Position numbers and translations under genes: made by a program. This document shows, one piece after another, positions 47,601 through 56,099 of a stretch of 64,000 nucleotides of DNA. Source of the stretch: Berberis thunbergii (Eukaryota; Streptophyta; Magnoliopsida; Ranunculales; Berberidaceae); assembly GCA_003290165.1 (NCBI GenBank), contig QNQO01006220.1, forward strand, positions 1 through 64,000. Direction: 5' to 3'. How positions within the stretch are numbered: the stretch's first letter is position 1; each line of letters starts with the position of its first letter. The notes below the pieces were generated by a model. It was not told the DNA's origin. It was given only the letters and a program-made list of their open reading frames with translations, and ran no database searches.

Positions 47601-50600
47601 CACGGGCTTTCTTTTCTCAAATACTTTCCGTGGGGCACTAGCAAACTTTGCCCCGACTTATCAAAAAAAGCTAGTCAGCCTTGCCCACGAAAGACTTACT
47701 TAGACTATGGAAAGCTAAGTAAGCTAAGAACACACAAAAGAGCTTAAGAGAACTAAAACTTGTATTGTTTGAATTCTCTGAGGTGATTACAACAAATGAG
47801 GCCTTAGCCTATTTATACAATTCCACCTCCTCAATGGACGGTGGTGATCAATTTGATCCAACGGTCTACAATGATCTTCTACACACTTCCTTAGAAATAT
47901 CTAAGGACTAGAATCCTATGGAACTTTATGGAGGGTTCTAGAGAACTCTCTAGAACAATGTGGATACTCTACATTATTTACACTTGCTAACCTCACTTGG
48001 CTAGGTAAGAAGATAGTTGTGACAAAAGCATGGGCTTGACTTTTAGAATCAAGTGATGAATAAAATTCTAATATTTTCTTGTTTTTTGTTTCAAATGGTC
48101 AGAAGAGTGGCATGTGGGAGAATCATCTAGAGCCACTTCGCCAGAAGACTTAAACCCTCATTGTTCCACCCCAAACTGACCGGCATGCCCTTCTTGACTA
48201 AAGTTACTTTAAAATTTTGTGAGGATCTTTCCCTGCACTAAGATCCACATGTAAATGCAGATTCTATGAGGGACCTTACAAATTACAAATGTGGATAGAA
48301 TCTCTAGCTCTCCTTTTGAAGACTCTTGAATCCCCCCATCTCTTTTCATCAATGAAGAATGTTTTATTTATCATGATTTAAAAAGGAAAAATAAATAAAG
48401 AAGTATAGCAATTGGGAGCTTTTCTCACAACCAGCTGCCTTGAGTAGAGAATTTTTGTCGTTTCCCATTGATTAAAGTCATTTAACTGTTGATTTTTTAT
48501 CGTTTCCCATTGATTAAAGTCATTTACTTGTTGGTCAGACATTCCCTATCATTCCCCATCATTCTGGTCCAACCTTCCAAGCTCCAACCCCCTCTAAATT
48601 GCTATGGGAACAACACTCCGGTGCGGAATTTCTATTATCAAAAATTAGACAATGTGGATTAAACTCCAAGTCACGTGGACAATCTGCTATCCACTTATCA
48701 TGCCAAAAGGAAACCTTGTTTTCCATGCTACCATGAAAGAAATAGTTTCCAGGAATCTATTTTCTTATTCATCATAAAGAGCCATGTGGCATAAACGTTT
48801 GGTTTGGCTCAATCCTACGTTATTTAATCAACTATTAATCTCTTATAATTAGTAAAGCATTATGATTTTTGAATTAATTTTTTGAATAATTTGTAGCAGA
48901 TCAATTGGCGATTTCAAGCCGAGTTGCCAATTAATTGCTTTCGAAACTCATTGATTAATATATCCATGTCATGATAAACGAGAAAAATTAATCTTGTTTT
49001 TTTCAAATTTTGCCTTAACCTCATCAATGCTACACCATATGGCAATATCAAGGTGTGAAAAGGATAGAGAGAAAAATCAAAGTGAATACATATAAAAAAT
49101 AAAAATGACCAAACGAAAATAACAACGAAAACTGAAGAATACGGAAAATTGCACCTTTATCTAACATTGAAATTTAATTTGCTTACAATTTGCCTTAAGT
49201 TGTGGCATGTGATTTTCACTATTTCAATATTCACTAATTTTCATTTTTTCCTTTTAATAAACCTATCACTTGCAAGGATGGAGAAAAATATGTTTCTAAA
49301 ATACATGCATATAAATTCTGATTAATCTCATAACTCTCCTGAAAAGATTCGGGTTCGAATAACGATTTAACTACATAGGCTGAACCCATATTTTTCAACT
49401 ATAACTGATTTCCAAAGTGGTCTCAATTTGAAACCTAAAAGGCCACTTAGAGAGGAAAGCTTGATTAAGATGCTTCAAGCATCTGATGCCTAACCCCCTT
49501 TTACCTTTACGATTACACACAATGGATCATCACTGATTAGCCATTTTATGAAATTAACTAGAGCAGATAAAATCTCCTTTTCTCCCTCATTTAATTCCTG
49601 CTTATTTCCCACCTAATGAACTCCCTCATCAACAGCTTTTGAAGATCAGCCTTCGCTTCAAGTCTTTTCCCTCATTCCTCTTAATTTAGGTCTTTTTCTT
49701 CCTCTGTTTCATCCCAAACAAATAGTTCATGATGTCTCTCGATGATTACATCCACTTTACCAAACACTTGGTTGTTCCATTCCCTGTGATGTCTTGCTTA
49801 ATGATGCCTAAAACCACCTCATCTTTACCATCAGGCATCAGTAGAGATCCCCACTAACTTCCTAATTTGAAGATGAGCTTTTGCATCTCAACGGGAACTT
49901 TTCTTTGTTAGCACCTTGTACACCTTTCTTCGAATCCTACAAACTTATAACGCCTAGCAATTGGTGTTCCCCAACTTCTGGTCTAACACATACAATTTAA
50001 AGACTGACAGGTGGTTAAGCTATCGAACCACCACTCAGCACAGTCAAATCTACACGAAACAGTTCACGAGCACTTCAATGATACATAAAAAACAGAGTTC
50101 AGCCTCGCTATTCCCACTGTTTCGAAATCTTACTCTTCACAGGTGGTGCTACTAAAAGCTGAGGAAGCCTCTAAATGTGCAACCTTACTTTGCTCAACTA
50201 GTGCTAATGGAGGTTCTGATAATATCTACATCATTGGTTTCTATTTGTAGGTCTACAACTCTAGGTCAGGTGGATTTGATCAGCCAAATATTGATAAATA
50301 ATGCTATCCCTAGATTCAGCATACAATTAAAAGCGTAAAACTTCAGCTAACACATATCTTTGTTGAACTTCTGATAAAAACATAAGAAGAATAAAATTCA
50401 AAGATAAGTCGTAATGTCATATTCTCAAACGACAGTGAGTTAGGTTATGAAAATTGTACCACATCGTGTTTGGAAAGCCCTTTTTAATCTATTCATAACA
50501 TCTACAATACCTACTAAAAAATGGGAAAGGAAAAACAATCTATGCATACAATAAACTAACAACACTACCCAACTCAAGAACTAGAGAAGTTACTCCAACA

Positions 50601-52146
50601 TCCATCAACTGCTTCTACTTTCCTACAAGAATAGGGTAAGTTGGCAGGATGAGAATATTCATACACATTACAATATCTATAATCAAAGCAAAGAGGGAAA
50701 GAATAATTCACATACGACATGACGACTGCCCTCCTTCCTCTACCATTTGATCCTCCAATCACATTCACACGAGCTGAAACAGGCTTTCCTAACTCAGCTG
50801 AAACAGGCATTCCTACACCAGCACCTATTATTTCTATTTTCATAGCCTTCCCATCCAGTTGGACATTATTATACCGTTTCATGGCCAATAATGCATCAGT
50901 TCTCCTGGTGAACACCACTTCAGCTGTGCCCTGTGACAGAGATTCAGTTCAGAACTACCTAATTTGAAAGCTCCTCTTCCACATATTAAAATTTAAACAA
51001 ATACGTAAAACATACTTACACTAGAGTGACCATTTCTGTCATAATGAAGAGTATATCGCTTCAACTCTCCAACCTCAGAAAAGAGTTCCTGAAATGCAAG
51101 TAATGTGATGCACTAATTTTAAATTTCTAAAGGAGAATGTACTACCAAAGGAAACAAGGGTAGACAAAGATGGATGGCGTTGGACCTTTATATCTTCGTT
51201 CGTCACTCCATAGTCCAAGTTAGAAACATATAATTTTGTGCCTGTATACCCAGCTGCAACCAGGCTATCTTCAAACAAATCATGCTGCCACGAAACGACG
51301 TTGGCTCTGCTGGAGGGCTGATTGAAGTAGGTATACGATGTCCAAATTAGGAAAAATAAATTTAGCATGATGACCACATACAAAATGTTAAGGTTAATTG
51401 TGTTAACAAATTGATTGATAAGAGTAACCTCCCACACTTCATTTGTCAAGAAAAGGAAGAGTGATATATAGCACAGTAATAGATGATAATAATATTGAAG
51501 TCCTGATATATTTCAGCAATCAGAACCTACTCATTATGACAAAAAGTATGGGGATCATGAATCAGAGTAGAAAGGTGCACCCATTACAAATAAGCTGATG
51601 GTATGCGTGTATGAGTGCTACTAGTTAGAGATCCAGTACGAAACTCAAGCAGGAAAGCTCCTCCGAAAAGAAACTCCACAAACTACATAACAACTGAAGA
51701 GCCCACACTGACAAAACTCCGCATGTACCAAGAAGATCGAACATATCCCCAACCAAAACAACCTGACTAACTATGGAAGGTCTGTGAAGATCACAATTTA
51801 TATGATGCACTCATTCAGGACTGGGTACTTGAATTTGAGCTTCTCTGTACTATGAATCAAATCTTCCTTTTGTGTTTTGACTTTCTAAAGCAGATCAGAT
51901 TCTTGAACATATAGCTATAAACAGCGAATGATGTTCGGGGCTTGCCTTGGCGATTACATTAACCGATGGCTGAGCATTCACCCTAAGAGGTCCCCTACGG
52001 AGCATCCCCATGCCCCGTCCACGGTTAAATATGCCTCCTCGTCCTCGCCCTCGCCCTTGCCAGGACCTTCCTCGTCCCCTCCCTCTCTCACTACTACTTC
52101 TAGTTTTTATCAGATCATCAAGCGACATGTCCAATGAATTTGCCAT
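38107..52146 (-). CDS. THO4: THO complex subunit 4 / ALY-REF mRNA export factor
   Basis: Six coding exons (52146-51946, 51317-51186, 51088-51020, 50930-50716, 38458-38408, 38266-38107) join into 828 nt without an internal stop, 275 residues. Order: N-terminal UAP56-binding motif SLDMSLDDLIK (4-14), Arg-Gly-rich segment (20-58), one RRM (about 94-170) with LYVSNL as RNP2 and GTAEVVF as RNP1, a second Arg-Gly region, and the C-terminal UAP56-binding motif ADDLDKELESYHADTMNTS at the very end. ALY/REF proteins are nuclear adaptors that bind spliced mRNA and connect the TREX/THO complex and UAP56 helicase to the export receptor. The ATG is chosen because it begins MANSLDMSLDD, the family's usual start. 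A 5'-UTR intron precedes it. All exon phases agree, so I judge the gene functional. The fifth coding intron is about 12.3 kb and full of transposons. Confidence 0.93.
39163..40545 (+). mobile_element. Deleted gypsy-type LTR element (two LTRs, little internal DNA)
   Basis: Two LTR copies of about 295 bp (39163-39457) and 354 bp (40192-40545) share TTAGTTATA(T/C)TG, CAGTTATAAATAGGA (TATA region) and the ending AGTTCAATTCTATCA. After the first comes AATTGGTATCAGAGTCAC, a tRNA-iMet primer-binding site. Before the second comes AACTCGGGGAGGATA, a polypurine tract. The ~730-bp interior holds a short gag-like frame (39524-39781, MTKEKIVKEMHLLFMAEF). The second LTR carries an internal tandem duplication of about 82 bp. 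It is itself followed by a PBS-like CAAGGTATCTAAGC, hinting at an unequal-recombination product. No target duplication was recognised. Confidence 0.72.
41600..41646. repeat. (ATAC)n-(AT)n compound microsatellite
   Basis: About five ATAC units run directly into about twelve AT units. Confidence 0.92.
41833..42270 (-). repeat. 3' LTR of the chromovirus
   Basis: 438 bp, starting TGTCAC on the plus strand. The outermost inner base has changed (GATA rather than GACA). It contains CCTATTTATAC (42043-42053), the reversed TATA box. It is longer than the other LTR mainly by a ~10-bp length difference. Confidence 0.93.
42271..42284 (-). other. Polypurine tract
   Basis: The minus strand reads GGTGGGGGAGAA directly before the 3' LTR, the expected place for plus-strand priming. 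Confidence 0.85.
42371..43096. mobile_element. Inserted 726-bp element with captured exon, 9-bp target duplication
   Basis: The identical 9-mers GCTCCCAGC at 42362-42370 and 43097-43105 flank the element exactly where the chromodomain is interrupted. A 9-bp duplication fits Mutator-like elements. The ends are rich in self-complementary GCCTCGAGGC motifs (left 42390-42535, right 43030-43085). The outer ends (CATTG and, reversed, GATTG) are only weakly inverted. The interior is unlike the ends. At 42649 a splice-acceptor-like ACATGCAG is followed by 66 codons (42650-42847) ending in TGA, with one internal TAA (42716-42718): for example DAFVVHMPTSSKEIV and YLLDDISVPPLDTTPAELK. I do not recognise the source gene. 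On the minus strand, 42545-42640 reads ESINHLLVNCSVSRCIW, similar to the zinc-binding end of LINE polyproteins. Confidence 0.8.
43080..43304 (-). pseudogene. Chromodomain of the chromovirus, cut by an insertion
   Basis: The frame reads EVETILSDHVVRHFNQPPTH then ELLIQWKRLLESEASWE, a group II-like chromodomain. Directly after ASWE the frame runs into the inserted 726-bp element, so the last helix is displaced. The original continuation resumes beyond 42370. Confidence 0.88.
43592..44470 (-). pseudogene. Chromovirus integrase, broken
   Basis: The first frame (44470-44147) has the HHCC zinc-binding domain (HPGIHRTL; CLVCQQDKVD) and then stops. The second (43939-43592) continues the DDE core (ISDRDTRFTGKFW; HPQTDGQTERMN). 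The segment between, with the first catalytic Asp, is interrupted by stops. Confidence 0.9.
44483..46083 (-). pseudogene. Chromovirus reverse transcriptase and RNase H, broken
   Basis: A linker frame (46083-45757) is followed in another frame by 337 codons (45860-44847) of reverse transcriptase, including LCIDYRAFNKITIKNKYP, MPFGLTNA and the catalytic YLDDIVIY. A further short frame (44839-44483) gives RNase H, with TDASDFAIGVLMQEG and a C-terminal DALSRK. These copy the RNA into DNA and remove the template. Two frame breaks, between linker and RT and between RT and RNase H, inactivate it. Confidence 0.92.
46084..46431 (-). pseudogene. Chromovirus aspartic protease, broken
   Basis: KTLKAMMDTGADTVYM contains the DTGA catalytic motif. 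The frame stops at 46213 (after YTKGK) and resumes with protein-like sequence. The protease would cut the Gag-Pol polyprotein. Confidence 0.85.
46440..47578 (-). pseudogene. Chromovirus gag with zinc knuckle, broken
   Basis: Pieces in order: an N-terminal coiled segment (47578-47372), the capsid-like region (KPKAYGGARSAREIDNFLW; VWWRRRFDD) at 47202-46921, a helical and charged region (46815-46510), then the knuckle CFLCSGPHRAFEC just downstream. The capsid piece ends at TAA directly after IDTWE, and the next piece ends at TAG just before the knuckle. The knuckle has spacing C-x2-C-x3-H-x4-C, one residue short of the usual x4. Gag packages the element RNA; this copy cannot be made whole. Confidence 0.85.
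47581..47597 (-). other. Primer-binding site (initiator tRNA-Met type)
   Basis: Immediately inside the 5' LTR, the minus strand reads TTGGTATAAGAGCCAG. It differs by one base from TGGTATCAGAGCCA, the usual tRNA-iMet complement. Confidence 0.8.
47598..48024 (-). repeat. 5' LTR of the chromovirus
   Basis: 427 bp with TGTCAC...GTGACA terminal inverted bases. It carries the same reversed TATA box at 47807-47817. Confidence 0.93.
48025..50715. other. Remainder of the THO4 giant intron
   Basis: AT-rich intron sequence. I see no exon, no transposon ends and no open frame with recognisable motifs. Confidence 0.5.
51318..51945 (-). other. GC-AG intron in THO4
   Basis: Coding exon 1 ends GCCAAG|GCAAGC and the next exon starts after TTCAATCAG. 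Only this pairing keeps phase 0 and gives the family-like junction IAK-PSSRANVVSWQHDLFED. No GT donor nearby fits both phase and homology. GC donors are a known minor class, usually with a strong AG|GCAAGT context as here. Confidence 0.7.
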
Positions 52147-53245
52147 TTGATGTAGAATATGCAAATCAACTGCATGAAACAAGTAGTCAAGATGAAATTC
52201 GCAAAAACAAAAAATGAGCTATGCTATGAAGGGACAGCAGGAAATAATTTAATAAGTAGATAGTGTGAATGATTTCTAGTACTGCATATGTTAAAACACA
52301 ACCCACAACCACAAGTGCAGAATGGAGACCATTAATGAAGGATCTTGTGTTTGAAATGCGCTATCGCTGCAGGTCTAGTGCAAAGCAATATTTGTCTGCC
52401 AATGATGACCATTAAGATTAGTTGCTTAGAAGGTTTCTGGAAATTCACTTTTGGATATCAAATCATAGCCCAGCATCTTATTGTTTTCTCTCTGTGCTTT
52501 TGGTGTTGAGTGCTTTGCAAAACCATCATTTTTTCGTCTCCCACCTATCATTACTAAGCCTACTTGATCATTCTTAATTGATTTATTCCAAAAAATTTAC
52601 TTGCAAGGCCCAACATATTTGTATTGACCAATGGCCAGCTTGAAACCAGCGCTAAGTAAGGCTTAGACCTAGGCATGTTAAGCCCTGTTTTCCTAGGAAT
52701 TCAACTTCATCACTTTCTTCTTTTCCATTTAGTTAGTAGTACTTGATGTCAAAGCACCAGTGTTTGGATTTAAAAACAAATTGTAAGATAGGGTGGTATC
52801 ATATCAACAATGATATCAGCATAAACTTGGATAGCAATGCAGTGGCATTTCAGGGGCACCTCAAACAGTGAAGGCACTCTCCTAAAACAAACTCTGACCT
52901 TATTTATTTATTTATTTTTCACATTTTATTCAATGCTTTCATTCATTCTAGCACCCAATTCAATCAAAACAATTAACATGACGACATCACATTAAGTCAA
53001 TATAAATATGTATATGACCGTGATTAGGAAGTAAGGATAATTTCACATTCGGATTTGGGAGCTGCAACCAATGGTAGGCCTTATTGACCAAATTGACTCT
53101 GGAAAACATAATTAACAGACTGGGAGAAATGCATAGTAGTGACGAATGCTCAAATCAACGCTAAATGAATTTCTGAAACCCTAATCAGACACATATTTGA
53201 GCTGCTCTAGTATAAAAACAGTAATTTGAGAGAGAGAAGAAGTAC

Positions 53246-53480
53246 CTGCGGGTTTGATCTGAATCCGAACGAACAGCTTTTAAGCAGAGAGAATGAAGAA
53301 AGGAATTTCAACACAATTTCGAATGGAGATTTGAACGAGAGCAGTTAAGTTGGTTTGTGTGAGTGTGAAGAATGCGGGGAGGAGGAGTAGAGAGTAGCTT
53401 CAGAAGGAATGGACGGGTTTGCTTTTAGGGTTTCATCGAAGACGAAAGGATCAATCGAGTCAATAGAGGAGGAGAGTTGA
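53246..53480 (-). other. THO4 5'-UTR exon
   Basis: On the minus strand a purine-rich leader ends in the donor CCCGCAG|GTACTT at 53246. The next acceptor TTTCATGCAG lies at 52170, giving a 1.1-kb intron in the 5' UTR. The upstream end (transcription start) is approximate. No ATG-containing coding sequence is proposed in it. Confidence 0.6.
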
Positions 53481-53625
53481 GCTACCAAAGACTGAATCAA
53501 GACCAAGCTTTTTGTTTGTTTGGGATATCGGAATTTTCTGCTTCATTTCATATTTTGGAGAAAAAGGACCGACTGACGGTCGTGATTTAGGTAGGATTAT
53601 GAAAAAATAAAAAGTACATCACATG

Positions 53626-54754
53626 GGCAAGCCCTATCCCACACCACCATTTCCATTTCCAGAGTCTCACACCGTCAACCCTATTTTTCTTCCACACCAC
53701 CTATATAAACACACACAAAAAACACCACTCCGCCTCGCCACGCAGCACCCAATTCTCTTCTCTACCTTCTTTGACTTTGCTCCTCTTTTTTCTCGTCTCA
53801 CAAGGTTTGCCAACATCACACCACTGACCAGCCAGCACGCTCATCTCGCTACAACTCCATCTCGATCCCTTCTCCGTCGCTTAAACAGAACCCCAGTCAC
53901 CAACAACACCGATCAACATCATCTTCCTCACACCCTCAACAGGGTCTTGCCAATAGCCATGACTAAAACTGTCAATTGCTCTTTTCTTACAGTCATAACA
54001 CTTTCTTGATCTCAATCACATCTCTCCACAACAAACACCAACATAACTCCTCAATCAACCAAAGAAACCTCTCCCATCTCACCCAAAACACCTCTCTCGT
54101 CCATCAACCAACAGTCACGCGCACACCTTCATCGAGTCAAGCAATGACGTCAATCGCCTCTCACTGCAGTGTTCTCTCATCACCTCTTGAGACAGTTATC
54201 TCGTGATCTAGCGACAGATTTCTTCTTTTTCTCCTCTATTCATCTTCTTTTTTTTCCTCCATCGCCCTCGTAGAGTCTCTGTGAGGATGGGTTCCCCATT
54301 CGCAGCGGCTTTTGCGAAAGCAAAAATATTTGGCCCTTGCACAGGCTCTTGCAAGTGGAGAACCCATCCTCGCGAAATTCTCTATGCGTGGGGGTTCTCC
54401 ACTCGCAGGAGCTTGCGCGATGGCCAATGTTTTTTTCCCTCGTAAAGGCCACTGCAGATGTGGAACCCATCCTCACAGAGTCATTTGCAAAGGCGATAGA
54501 AAAAAAACAAAGAATAAGAGTAAGAGAGGAAAATTAGAAGGAGGTGGTGCGCCAACAGTGGCATGGCGTGATGTTGTCGGCGATGGCAGGGTGGTTGTGT
54601 TTGATGGAAAAAGATAAGATATGGAGAAAGGTGGTGATGACAGAGAAGAGAATGAGAGAAGTGGGGTTTTTTTGTTTATATTGATAGTGTGGGAGAAAAG
54701 GGTAGGGGTAGTGGTGTAGGACATTAAAAATGGTGGTGTGGGATAGGGCTTTCC
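53626..54754. mobile_element. Mutator-like foldback element between THO4 and the AP2 gene
   Basis: The left end GGCAAGCCCTATCCCACACC and the reverse complement of the right end GGAAAGCCCTATCCCACACC match. Similarity continues for about 100 bp (ATATAAACA...ACACCAC). The flanking 9-mers CATCACATG (53617-53625) and TATCACAAG (54755-54763) agree at seven of nine positions. The interior holds a second, inner inverted repeat (54275-54482). No transposase is seen. Its left edge lies only about 150 bp from the inferred THO4 5'-UTR exon, so it may supply or disturb promoter sequence. Confidence 0.72.
54275..54482. repeat. Inner inverted repeat of about 100-bp arms
   Basis: GTCTCTGTGAGGATGGGTTCC on the left pairs with the sequence ending GGAACCCATCCTCACAGAG on the right. 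Pairing continues through GCAAG(C/T)GGAGAACCC-like segments toward the centre. RNA from this place would fold into a long hairpin. Confidence 0.75.
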
Positions 54755-55066
54755 TATCACAAGAGAGTCTGAGAATGGCCTCCTTAGAAAAATGCATTCT
54801 ATTGTGAAACCAAATCATCAAACTAAAGCAACCTTACTTTAACTCAATAGTAAAAAAAAAAAAAAAAAAAAAACAATCAATTGGAAACCATCGCTTCATT
54901 TATTGAATTGGAAACAATCAATTGTAACTCTTGACGAAGAAAAGAGAAATTGTTAGAGGAAAATAATGACGGAGGAGCAACAATTGTAAGCGTCAAAAGT
55001 CGCTTAGAGAGTATCCAATGGTGATTCATTCCATTTTGAAGGATTCACTGTTTTTTGTGTGTGTGT

Positions 55067-55097
<31 letters not shown>

Positions 55098-56099
55098 GGG
55101 AGCTCTGTTTGGTCCTAAGTCTTGACTAGTATTTTGGGCTAGGTGGCACAACGAGTTCGGCTCCTACAAACTAACACCTACATTAGGCCTCCTAAAGGTT
55201 GTTGATTTAATCACGTATCACTTCTCCCCATTTAAAAATAAAAATTTTAAATGTGTGCCTCTTTAAAGGGTGCGAGTTTTTATAAGGGCCCACGTCAATA
55301 AAGTGACATTTAGAACGACCTCTTGGTATAGACTTTAGAGAGTGTTAAAAGAAATCCTAAATTTCACTTTAAGATGGTTTATAGGAAGCCATTGTAGATG
55401 CTAAAAGCAAAATTGTTATAGTAAACTAAGAAGGTTTGACCAAAAGCAAATATGATATTTTAAAACGTAATATTAACTAATAATATTAATAAAATTATAT
55501 GTGTGTGTGTATACTATAAAGATCTCTTGATGGCCCTCGGATGAGATAATATGGGAAGTGTCATGTATCACCAAATGGTTGGTTACCCAAAATCCAACAT
55601 TTGACTGAGTAGGGACTAACTACTAAACAAACTCACACACTAATATGTTTAGATAAACGAAATTTGAATGTATGCGTTAGATTTGCCTAAAATGTCAAGT
55701 ATAAGTTAGCTTTTAAATCCAAGTATAAGTTACTTTTTAGGAATGTTCGTGTGCTAATTCGACGAAAATCCAACTTGCGCAAAAATTGAAGATTGATTAC
55801 AAACACAAAGTATATGCTAACCACTCTTACAAAATGAAGAGTCTAACAACCTAGAACCTTGACCAACTATTTATAAATCATATCAAGCAACTTAAATCCA
55901 TAAACTTAGTCACTTAGACAGTACTCTAATACCGATTTAACACGAGAATTAAACAAACCTTGAAACTTCATTACTACATACTATTTTTTTAATTCTAGAA
56001 GACATATTGTTCAGGGCATATGGTTATTTGATAAAGCATACTTTAGGAAAGCACACCTTACTAGCCTTCTTGACGAGCACCATTTGCATCCATCTGATG
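54755..56099. other. Downstream flank of the AP2 gene; no other gene
   Basis: Contains an A-run (54850-54872) and a (GT)n-G20 tract. Nothing else recognisable. Confidence 0.5.
55057..55100. repeat. (GT)n followed by a 20-G run
   Basis: About twelve GT units run directly into 20 G. Long G-runs are assembly-sensitive and can form quadruplexes. Confidence 0.92.

Larger units (their letters stand above)
41833..48024 (-). mobile_element. Ty3/gypsy chromovirus, decayed, minus strand
   Basis: Two LTRs bound the element. On the minus strand the order is 5' LTR, primer-binding site, gag, protease, reverse transcriptase, RNase H, integrase, chromodomain, polypurine tract, 3' LTR, which is the Ty3/gypsy order. 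The chromodomain marks it as a chromovirus, a group whose integrase tail targets chromatin. Every coding part carries stops or frameshifts, so it cannot move by itself. By eye the LTRs are about 93-94% identical, so the insertion is not recent. A 726-bp element interrupts the chromodomain. No perfect 5-bp target duplication is visible (CCAAA on the left, AAAGC on the right). The element sits in the THO4 intron in the same orientation as the gene. Confidence 0.95.
38459..50715 (-). other. Giant THO4 intron filled with retrotransposons
   Basis: The donor ATGTC|GTATGT (50715) and acceptor TTATGCAG (38459) are both good, and phase 2 is preserved across the intron. The 12,257-bp intron contains an LTR derivative (39163-40545), an AT-rich microsatellite, a full Ty3/gypsy element (41833-48024) and a second-level insertion within it. 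Other THO4 introns here are about 90-630 bp in the coding region, so most of this length is insertion. Confidence 0.85.

Noticed and set aside
52016..52137. GC-rich repeat block
   Set aside because: It is coding sequence for the THO4 Arg-Gly region, not a minisatellite.
53623..54009. 128-codon plus-strand frame at the left of the foldback element
   Set aside because: Its start lies in the terminal inverted repeat and the protein is low-complexity His/Pro/Thr/Leu without motifs. It is explained by the transposon.
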